The notes under the pieces were generated by a model. The model worked only from the letters and a program-made list of their open reading frames with translations. It made no database searches and was not told the DNA's origin. Both the position numbers and the translations under genes were made by a program. 8,923 bases of DNA. Origin: an uncultured Lachnobacterium sp. GTDB lineage: Bacteria > Bacillota > Clostridia > Lachnospirales > Lachnospiraceae. The stretch spans positions 1 to 8,923 of the forward strand of contig CAMFPD010000080.1 of NCBI GenBank assembly GCA_945971355.1, read 5' to 3'. Within the stretch, counting starts at the first letter, position 1. The number at the start of each line of letters is the position of its first letter. Shown piece after piece: positions 1-5,818 of this stretch.

Positions 1-203
1 ACTATTTGCTTCCAATGTTCTGGCGATACATTTGTACTATCCAGATTAAATAACTGAATAGTATCTATTTTACAATAATCCTCTGCATCTGGCACATAGG
101 AAAGTAGTTCTTCCGGAGTAATCTTAGGTGTAAGTCCATTCTCTGTTTTTTTCGAGGCAATTGTGCCTCCGGTAGCGATTAGTAAAATTTTCTTGGAACT
201 CAT
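1..203 (-). CDS. L-asparaginase, N-terminal part (cut by window edge)
   Basis: Asparaginase of the type I/II family, which hydrolyses L-asparagine to aspartate and ammonia. Only the first 67 codons lie in the window; the 3' end runs off the left edge. The peptide begins MSSKKILLIATGGTIASKK. Residues 11-17 are the family signature TGGTIAS, and Thr14 is the expected nucleophilic threonine. It is followed by the flexible active-site lid region (ENGLTPKITPEELL). There is no signal peptide before the motif, so the cytoplasmic form is likely. The ATG at 201-203 has an AGGAG at 210-214, six bases upstream, which fixes the start. It lies 20 nt after the SDR stop codon and is probably co-transcribed with it. 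The second catalytic motif (TDTM-like) is outside the window, so activity cannot be judged here. Confidence 0.9.
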   Translation of the reverse strand, partial: MSSKKILLIATGGTIASKKTENGLTPKITPEELLSYVPDAEDYCKIDTIQLFNLDSTNVSPEHWKQI

Positions 204-223
204 TTAAAACTCCTGTCACTTAT

Positions 224-1006
224 CTATTTGTATATTTTTTTCTTCTGTTGATGCGCCACACATTTAACTAAAAGTTTTTGTGGCATGAACCTGCCTCCTG
301 TTGTAGAGAACTTCATTGCAGCAGTAGGAACAATAACGGTCCTTCTCTTCTTCATCTGGTCAATTGCATAATTAGCACAGAACTCAGCAGAAATTCCCTT
401 CAAGGCAAACTCTACATTTGCCACATTATTGAATTCTGTATCGACTGGTCCTGGACAAAGACATCCGATATACACATTGCTCTTCTTCTGCCTAAGCTCC
501 TCTGCCACCGCTCTTGTAAGGCTTGCAACATAAGCCTTGGTTGCATAATATGTAGCCATAAATGGCCCTGCTGGTAATAAACCTGCTGAACTGGCCACAT
601 TTAGTATGTAGCCTCCCTTTTGTTTCTCCATCTTCTGAAGTACAAGCTTTGTCAAAATATGGACTGCTTTTATATTCACGTCTATCATTTCAAGCTCTTT
701 TTCCACATCTGTCTCTTCAAAATAGCCACAGTCTCCAAAGCCTGCATTATTTATAAATACACCTATATTCCTATCTGAAAGTGCATCCATAAGTCTTCTG
801 CACTCTGATATCTGACCTAAATCTGCTGTAATGATTTCACACTCAACCTCAGCCGATGTAAGCTTTTCTTTTGTTTCCTCAAGACGTTCCTTTCTTCTTG
901 CAACAAGTATAATTTTGTAGCCTTCTCTGGCTAAGCGCTTAACAAATTCCTCGCCTATTCCAGAACTGGCTCCTGTAATTACTGCATATGAATTCTTCTT
1001 TTTCAT
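224..1006 (-). CDS. Short-chain dehydrogenase/reductase (classical SDR)
   Basis: NAD(P)-dependent oxidoreductase of the classical SDR family, 260 residues, the usual length. Visible motifs are the cofactor-binding TGASSGIG at 11-18, an ARR at 36-38 after the second strand (basic residues that usually favour NADPH), NNAG at 86-89, Asn111, Ser140 and the catalytic Tyr153-x3-Lys157, with PGPVDT at 185-190. Ser, Tyr and Lys have the classical 13- and 4-residue spacing, so the enzyme looks intact. It resembles the broad DltE/YqjQ-like group (COG0300 type), whose substrates are mostly unknown. No signal peptide or membrane segment is visible. An in-frame ATG seven codons upstream (1025-1027) is possible, but AGGAG at 1014-1018 is placed seven bases before the ATG at 1006, which I chose. 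It sits between tdk and the asparaginase gene. The substrate cannot be named from sequence. Confidence 0.92.
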   Translation of the reverse strand: MKKKNSYAVITGASSGIGEEFVKRLAREGYKIILVARRKERLEETKEKLTSAEVECEIITADLGQISECRRLMDALSDRNIGVFINNAGFGDCGYFEETDVEKELEMIDVNIKAVHILTKLVLQKMEKQKGGYILNVASSAGLLPAGPFMATYYATKAYVASLTRAVAEELRQKKSNVYIGCLCPGPVDTEFNNVANVEFALKGISAEFCANYAIDQMKKRRTVIVPTAAMKFSTTGGRFMPQKLLVKCVAHQQKKKIYK

Positions 1007-1012
1007 GATTAT

Positions 1013-1018
1013 TCTCCT
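1013..1018 (-). promoter_or_regulatory. Ribosome binding site that decides the SDR start
   Basis: On the minus strand this reads AGGAGA, seven bases before the ATG at 1004-1006. The alternative in-frame ATG at 1025-1027 has no comparable purine-rich site at the right distance. The 260-residue product is therefore preferred over the 267-residue one. Confidence 0.75.
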
Positions 1019-1060
1019 ATTCTGCAAGATTATTTTTCTTATCAGTTCACTTTTTATGAT

Positions 1061-1660
1061 TTAGTCTGTGTTGTTATTACGATGTAATTCCCAAAAGTTC
1101 GGACCCAAATCACCACTTCTCAAATGCTTTCTGCAAAGAGCCACATAGGAACTATTGCCACCAAGCACCACCTGGTCACCCTCTCTGATAATTCCATGTT
1201 CATTAAATCTGGCATTGCATTTGGCGGCTCTGCCACACCAACACACCGTCTTGATTTCCTCTATTACATCAGCCCATGCCAAGAGCCACATACTTCCAGG
1301 GAACAATTCGTTTCTAAAATCAGCCCTAAGTCCATAACAAATTACCGGTATATCCAAATCATCCACTATATGAACAAAAAACTCTATCTGTTCTTTGCTA
1401 CAGAATTGTGCCTCATCAATTATATAGCAGTCATACTCTTTTAATTCATCATCAGACATAGAAAGGATTGTCTCCACAAGTACGCACGGACTTTCCAGGC
1501 CTATTCTGGATTTAATGACAAGCTCCCCATCCCTTGTGTCAATCTGTGGTTTTGCAAGTAATGCTTTCTTACCACGCTCTCTGTAATTGTATTCGACCAT
1601 AAGTGCATTTGCTGTCTTGGAGCTACCCATTGCACCATATCTAAAAAATAATTTTGCCAT
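1061..1660 (-). CDS. tdk: Thymidine kinase, type II (TK1-like)
   Basis: Phosphorylates thymidine (and deoxyuridine) with ATP in the pyrimidine deoxynucleoside salvage pathway; cytoplasmic, normally a homotetramer. The protein has 199 residues, typical for the family. The phosphate-binding loop is GAMGSSKT at 9-16, DEAQF at 82-86 carries the Walker B Asp82 and the expected catalytic base Glu83, and YGLRADF is at 109-115. The zinc-binding ligands appear to be Cys140, Cys142 (CWCG), Cys176 and His179 (CRKH). The lasso sequence GGNSSY at 167-172 binds the thymine base in relatives. The start is supported by AGGAG at 1666-1670. An extended -10 promoter lies just upstream, so tdk is likely the first gene of a unit with the SDR and asparaginase genes. 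One oddity is that the P-loop has Ser where GxxxxGK(S/T) has the second Gly. Confidence 0.96.
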   Translation of the reverse strand: MAKLFFRYGAMGSSKTANALMVEYNYRERGKKALLAKPQIDTRDGELVIKSRIGLESPCVLVETILSMSDDELKEYDCYIIDEAQFCSKEQIEFFVHIVDDLDIPVICYGLRADFRNELFPGSMWLLAWADVIEEIKTVCWCGRAAKCNARFNEHGIIREGDQVVLGGNSSYVALCRKHLRSGDLGPNFWELHRNNNTD

Positions 1661-1675
1661 AATCTCTCCTTTTTA

Positions 1676-1691
1676 CTTAGGTATTGTACCA
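1676..1691 (-). promoter_or_regulatory. Extended -10 promoter for tdk
   Basis: On the minus strand TGG-TACAAT (-10 hexamer at 1683-1688, TGn at 1689-1691) matches an extended -10 sigma-A element with five of six consensus bases. No good -35 hexamer is seen at 17 nt, which is common for extended -10 promoters. Transcription would start near 1676, giving a short leader of about 16 nt that still contains the AGGAG site. It would drive tdk and probably the two genes after it. Confidence 0.55.
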
Positions 1692-1694
1692 CAA

Positions 1695-1850
1695 TTATCT
1701 TCCCACATAAACTTGAATTTCGAAAATGGAGCACTTCCACGAATATCCTATACCTATACCTATGCCTATGCTAGCTATAAGGCCAGTGTTTGCTGTAAAG
1801 TCAGCGTTAGTCTCAATTCTCGCCTTAGCCCCAAGACCCTTGCTGCACAT
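1695..1850 (-). CDS. Possible 51-residue small ORF, doubtful
   Basis: An open frame from ATG at 1848-1850 to TAA at 1695-1697 would encode 51 residues: a polar start with KGLGAKARIETN, then a short Gly/Ile repeat (IGIGIGIGY, residues 28-36) made by the tandem hexamer, then a mixed tail. Codon choice looks protein-like and the frame stays open upstream to a stop near 1900. Against it, there is no ribosome binding site (the upstream sequence is the terminator U-tract), no promoter of its own is visible, and the 3' end overlaps the tdk promoter region. I do not recognise the peptide. It could be a relic of an older gene, a structured RNA read by chance, or a genuine small protein. I lean against a functional gene. 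Confidence 0.2.
   Translation of the reverse strand: MCSKGLGAKARIETNADFTANTGLIASIGIGIGIGYSWKCSIFEIQVYVGR
1747..1770. repeat. Tandem hexamer repeat, four copies
   Basis: On the plus strand four 6-bp units follow one another: CCTATA twice, then CCTATG twice. On the minus strand they read CATAGG/TATAGG and, in the frame of the doubtful small ORF, encode alternating Gly and Ile. The array is short and probably arose by slippage; no further copies are seen in the window. Confidence 0.8.
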
Positions 1851-1854
1851 AGCA

Positions 1855-1900
1855 CAAAAAAGAGCTAATGTACAAATTATTACATTTACACATTAACTCT
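1855..1900 (-). terminator. Intrinsic terminator after the alpha-galactosidase gene
   Basis: On the minus strand the arms at 1884-1900 and 1861-1877 form a 17-bp stem with no mismatch if G-U pairs are allowed (three of them). They close a 6-nt loop (1878-1883) and are followed by a run of U (1856-1860, plus the last U of the stem). On the plus strand the same three positions would be A-C mismatches and no T-run follows, so the signal works in one direction only. It lies about 77 nt after the alpha-galactosidase stop and ends the galactoside operon. Confidence 0.88.
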
Positions 1901-1976
1901 ATTTGCTATACATTCTTTATACACTTGAAGCAATCTTCTTCATATGCTCAAAATAATATATAATTTTATTCACTAC

Positions 1977-4331
1977 CTACTCATTTGTCACTTCATGTTT
2001 TTCCATAAAGTATATACGGGATCCAAAATCCTGGAAATACCTGGTCTTGTCACTGTATCCAGTCGCTGCAAAGCTCTGATGAAGTTTCACTCCACCCATA
2101 AGCACTGAACCTGATGCTGTGTACTCTTCCTTCTCCCCAGGCATGGTGACAAACTTAGCTATCACATTGTGAACCAGTGAATCTTGCTTAACATGGATTG
2201 GTGATGCAGTGTTTACCAAATCACCGAAGTTTTTGATATTATATCTCAAATCCCTATTGGAGAAGTCATACTTCATTTTCTTATCAAGTCCCTTAGGTGA
2301 GTATTGCTCAAACTGACTATTTGGCTGCACTAATTCCTGCATAATCATACCAACAGCACGTTCCTTATCACCGCTTACGCAAGTCCACTCATGTACATTA
2401 TCATTTCTGCCTCTATAGAAAGTGCCAAATTGAAGTACTTCCCGCCAGTTTTTATATGTCTGAATCTGCTGCGCAATTTCCTCCAAATCCTCTTTCTTCA
2501 TATCACAGAGGTTGCACTCATATCCACATACGCCGAAGGCTGCCACATTAAATCTGGTAGTAAGTGGAGTTGTTCTAAGCGTCTGGTGGTTTGGACATGC
2601 TGATACATGAGCAGAAACTGTAGACATAGGATACCCATAACTGTATCCTGTCATACCATTTACCCTGTAAAGGGCATCTGTATCATCACTGGCCCATATC
2701 TGAGGAAAATAAGATAAAATACCAAGATCAAACCTGTTTCCTCCAGCAGCACATCCCTCAAATAGAATCTCTGGGAACTGTTCTGTGAGCTCCTTCATCA
2801 TCTTGTAAAGTCCAAGAATATATCTGTGAGCCACTTCCCCCTGACGTTCCGCTGGCAAATACTGTGAATGATAATCAGAGAATATTCTATTCATATCCCA
2901 CTTGATATATTTAATATTGGCTGATGAAAATACCTCAGCCATCTGGCTCTTCATGTACTCTACAACCTCTGGATTTGCAAAATCAAGAATTCTCTGATTT
3001 CTACCCTCCGTGTGATGCTTTCCCGGGATTTCCATAACCCACTCTGGGTGCGCCTTGTAAAGCTCAGAATTCACATTTACCATCTCAGGCTCTACCCATA
3101 AACCAAAATCAAGGCCTAAATCATTTATTTTCCTGCATAGACCATCAACACCATTTGGAAGCTTTTTCTTATTTACGTACCAGTCACCAAGGGACTGTTT
3201 ATCGTCATCTCTTGTTCCAAACCAGCCATCATCCATTACAAAAAGTTCAATTCCCACATCTTTTCCAGCCTTGGCAAGCTTGAGGAGCTTACTCTCATTG
3301 ATATCAAAATAAGCTGCTTCCCAGCTGTTAAGAAGAACTGGACGAACCTCATTCTTCCATGATCCTCTCACGATACACTGACGCACGAACTCGTGCATTC
3401 TCTGGCTCATTCCATTAAAGCCCTTCTCAGAGTATGTCATAACAGCTTCAGGTGCCTCAAACACATCACCTGGCTCCAGCAGAAATTTAAAGCTCTGCGG
3501 ATTGATGCCCTGCACAAAACGAGTCTTTCCAAAGGTATTAACCTCCACTGCCTCATAGTGATTACCACTGTATACAAGATTAAAACCGTAGCAGTCTCCA
3601 CAGTCCTCACTGGTATTTTCCTTTGAGAGCATTACAAATGGATTGGCTCTGCTTGATGAGCTGCCTGTGTAGGAATAATTCACATGCTTTCCTGATGTGA
3701 TAGTAAAATCATTTCTGTTCATCTCTCTTGCCCAACCGCCATTAAAGGTAGTAAGTATGTATTCATTTGTCTCAAAATCCACCTGATTGCTCATAAGTCT
3801 AAGAAGACTGATTGATGAATCACTTGAATTAATTAACCTGGCATATCTGGTTATAACATCCCTGTTTTCAAATACACTGTAGTGAAGTTCTAAGGATAAT
3901 TTGTATTCCCTCTCCCGAAGAACCACTACAAGCTCATCCACAGTTCCATCCTCTTCATATGAGGATGGCATAGTCTCAAGTGGCACCTTACCACTGTTTA
4001 CTGTTGCAGATTCGTAAACGAAATCTACACTCATGCACCCATTCGGAAACTCTATTTCAACAAACGGTTCCCTAATATCGCTCTTACCATAGGAAGACAT
4101 CTCAAGCCTCATATCCTCCAAAGAATACTCCGGATGCTCCTGATCATATATATTTGTGTTTCCCGGCGCAAAGGCATGTTTTTCTTCAAGAACCTCTGCC
4201 TCTTTTTCACTGTCAATATAGACTTTTGCACCATAATATAAATGCTCAAGCTGACCTGTTGGTAAAACCTTAAAGCAGTATGTTGTATTTTCTGTATCAA
4301 GTATAAAAGTGTTGTTTAGTTTACGAATCAT
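1977..4331 (-). CDS. Alpha-galactosidase, glycoside hydrolase family 36
   Basis: Retaining exo-alpha-galactosidase that removes terminal alpha-1,6-galactose from melibiose, raffinose-family sugars and related galactosides. It has 784 residues, slightly longer than characterised bacterial GH36 enzymes of about 730-750. An N-terminal beta-sandwich (about 1-320) leads to a TIM barrel (about 325-660) and a C-terminal beta domain. Barrel motifs are LNSWEA at 334-339, MDDGWFG at 366-372, LWVEPEM at 411-417, KWDMNR at 477-482 with nucleophile Asp479, FEGCAAGGNR at 524-533, and WASDDTDA at 546-553 with acid/base Asp549. These positions fit the Asp478/Asp548 pair of the Geobacillus enzyme. There is no signal peptide, so it acts in the cytoplasm on imported sugar. 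The start is supported by AGGGGTG at 4339-4345. It is the last gene of the operon, 55 nt after the MelB-like transporter, with the terminator downstream. Confidence 0.97.
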   Translation of the reverse strand: MIRKLNNTFILDTENTTYCFKVLPTGQLEHLYYGAKVYIDSEKEAEVLEEKHAFAPGNTNIYDQEHPEYSLEDMRLEMSSYGKSDIREPFVEIEFPNGCMSVDFVYESATVNSGKVPLETMPSSYEEDGTVDELVVVLREREYKLSLELHYSVFENRDVITRYARLINSSDSSISLLRLMSNQVDFETNEYILTTFNGGWAREMNRNDFTITSGKHVNYSYTGSSSSRANPFVMLSKENTSEDCGDCYGFNLVYSGNHYEAVEVNTFGKTRFVQGINPQSFKFLLEPGDVFEAPEAVMTYSEKGFNGMSQRMHEFVRQCIVRGSWKNEVRPVLLNSWEAAYFDINESKLLKLAKAGKDVGIELFVMDDGWFGTRDDDKQSLGDWYVNKKKLPNGVDGLCRKINDLGLDFGLWVEPEMVNVNSELYKAHPEWVMEIPGKHHTEGRNQRILDFANPEVVEYMKSQMAEVFSSANIKYIKWDMNRIFSDYHSQYLPAERQGEVAHRYILGLYKMMKELTEQFPEILFEGCAAGGNRFDLGILSYFPQIWASDDTDALYRVNGMTGYSYGYPMSTVSAHVSACPNHQTLRTTPLTTRFNVAAFGVCGYECNLCDMKKEDLEEIAQQIQTYKNWREVLQFGTFYRGRNDNVHEWTCVSGDKERAVGMIMQELVQPNSQFEQYSPKGLDKKMKYDFSNRDLRYNIKNFGDLVNTASPIHVKQDSLVHNVIAKFVTMPGEKEEYTASGSVLMGGVKLHQSFAATGYSDKTRYFQDFGSRIYFMEKHEVTNE

Positions 4332-4386
4332 AGTTTTTCACCCCTAGTTCTATTTTTTGTGAGTTTTCTATCAACTATCTTCTCTC

Positions 4387-5799
4387 TTAGTTTTCTTTTC
4401 TCCTGGAAAGCTCAGCTGTAATCTCATCCATTCTCTCATCTGATAAGAGATATTTTTTCTTAAAGACAACAAATCCAATAAGCAGTACTACGATTGGAAT
4501 AAGTGTCATTGAAAAACGAAGTCCCATGCTTGATGTACTTGAAATCGCCTCTACAACCTCAGCGTTCTTGTCTGGATTGATGCTGAAAATAAAAAGTACC
4601 ATTGATGATAAGAATCCGGCAATTCCAGATGCAAGCTTAACTACAAAGGTCTGCATTGAGAAAATAACTGACTCATCTCTACGATGGTTCTTTAACTCAC
4701 CATAATCAACTGTGTTTGCAAGGAATACTGTAATTATTACGTTAAGTACACCCACAGCTGCCATAATAAGTGCCGCTGGGATAAGTAACCAGTTCACCTT
4801 ACTTGTTCCTGTAAAAGAAATAACAATAATTAAAATGTAGCCAACAATGGCCATTCCAAAGCATGTATAGAAAATCTTGATTGTGTCCATCATCTTGCGA
4901 AGGATTGGGAATAAAAACATCATTGCAAGAATCTGGCATCCGCCGCCTACAGTATTAAATAAGGTAAAATCAGCCTGATATGTAGCTGGGCTGAAATCAT
5001 ATTTCAAGAAGAAATATACTAGCTGCTGTGTTATATAAAGTGCAGTATTAATCATTACAATTGCTAAAACAACTGTCATGGCCTGATCATTTTGAACTAA
5101 TGCCTTGAACATATCTCCAATTGAAGCACTCTTCATATCAACTGTTGATTTTTCTTTGATTACAAAGCATGTAATGCAAATGAAAACCACGAAAATAATT
5201 GCAATAATAAGTGCAAACTTACTGTATCCGATTCTATTAATCTCGTTGTCAGTTGCTCCTCCAAATCTCTTACCAAGGGCTGCTACACTCATAACAGTTA
5301 CTATTGAGATAAGGGCCGAACCTACACCTGCGCATGATCTGGCAAAGGCTGAAAGGCTTTCTCTTTCCCTTCCACTCTCTGTAAATGCTGGAACCATTGA
5401 CCAATACGGAATATCCATCATGGTGTATGTGAGTCCCCATAAGATGTAAGTCACTGATGCGTAAGCAACAAGTCCAGGTCCGTCAAGTGTTGGTGGAATA
5501 CTGAACATCAGATATAAAATGATTGCGTTTGTAATTGTTCCAATTAATAACCATGGACGGAATTTTCCCCAACGTGTCTTTGTCTTCGCCACAAGTACAC
5601 CCATTATTGGATCATTGAATGCATCGAATACCCTTGCAACCAGAAGAAGTACAGCTATGGCTGCCGCACTAATTCCCATTACATCCAAAAAATAAATTGA
5701 GATATAGCTTGCAGAAAGCATATAAACCATATCTTTTCCAACTGCTCCAATACCGTAAGCAAACCTCTCAGTTCCTGTTAAACTTTTCTTTTTTCCCAT
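4387..5799 (-). CDS. MelB-like galactoside:cation symporter (GPH family, MFS)
   Basis: Inner-membrane sugar:cation symporter of the glycoside-pentoside-hexuronide family, 470 residues with about twelve hydrophobic segments, the usual length. Similarity to E. coli/Salmonella melibiose permease MelB is clear at functional sites. GKD at 21-23 matches Lys18/Asp19, DAFNDP at 59-64 matches the cation-site Asp55/Asp59, and DIPYW at 129-133 matches Asp124/Trp128. Arg154 matches Arg149, VDYGE lies at 364-368, and Lys388 matches Lys377. The loop TRWGKFRPW (75-83) is also typical. Since the sugar-binding and cation-coupling residues of MelB are kept, a galactoside substrate with Na+ or H+ coupling is likely; GPH relatives also carry beta-glucosides, xylosides and glucuronides. 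AGGAG at 5807-5811 sits seven bases before the ATG. It begins 19 nt after the GT-B-like gene and precedes the alpha-galactosidase, supporting import of melibiose-type sugars. Confidence 0.93.
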   Translation of the reverse strand: MGKKKSLTGTERFAYGIGAVGKDMVYMLSASYISIYFLDVMGISAAAIAVLLLVARVFDAFNDPIMGVLVAKTKTRWGKFRPWLLIGTITNAIILYLMFSIPPTLDGPGLVAYASVTYILWGLTYTMMDIPYWSMVPAFTESGRERESLSAFARSCAGVGSALISIVTVMSVAALGKRFGGATDNEINRIGYSKFALIIAIIFVVFICITCFVIKEKSTVDMKSASIGDMFKALVQNDQAMTVVLAIVMINTALYITQQLVYFFLKYDFSPATYQADFTLFNTVGGGCQILAMMFLFPILRKMMDTIKIFYTCFGMAIVGYILIIVISFTGTSKVNWLLIPAALIMAAVGVLNVIITVFLANTVDYGELKNHRRDESVIFSMQTFVVKLASGIAGFLSSMVLFIFSINPDKNAEVVEAISSTSSMGLRFSMTLIPIVVLLIGFVVFKKKYLLSDERMDEITAELSRRKEN

Positions 5800-5818
5800 T
5801 TTTGTTCTCCTCTTATAA

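Larger units (their letters stand above)
1661..1976. other. Intergenic region between the alpha-galactosidase and tdk genes
   Basis: This 316-nt stretch has three parts. Next to the alpha-galactosidase stop (1901-1976) is very AT-rich spacer in which I see nothing firm. At 1855-1900 is an intrinsic terminator. From 1741 to about 1850 is a GC-richer island (about 44 percent G+C at 1741-1860, against roughly 24 percent at 1861-1976). The island holds a tandem hexamer and a possible 51-codon ORF. The tdk promoter and ribosome binding site take up the last 30 nt. Confidence 0.8.

Noticed and set aside
278..756. Plus-strand open frames opposite the SDR gene.
   Set aside because: They are antisense to a gene with full family motifs, lack ribosome binding sites, and their translations are rich in Cys/Leu/Ser with no recognisable domain.
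1747..1770. The short tandem repeat considered as a CRISPR remnant or replication iteron.
   Set aside because: Units are only 6 bp with no spacers, and there is no cas gene or replication gene nearby. Slippage explains it better.
1587..1868. A 93-codon plus-strand frame across the tdk start and the intergenic gap.
   Set aside because: It begins inside tdk on the opposite strand, has no ribosome binding site, and its Tyr/Ser-rich part is only the reverse reading of the hexamer repeat and terminator.
2505..2528. A CX3CX2C cysteine pattern (CGYECNLC, residues 602-609) in the alpha-galactosidase, with the same spacing as the radical SAM iron-sulfur motif.
   Set aside because: It lies deep inside a complete GH36 catalytic barrel, at a place where relatives have a similar FGxxGYExxL sequence. 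No other radical SAM motif is present, so the spacing is coincidence.
4332..4386. A terminator between the MelB-like and alpha-galactosidase genes.
   Set aside because: Only a 4-bp stem (AGTT/AACT) can form and it has no following T-run, so the two genes are treated as co-transcribed.
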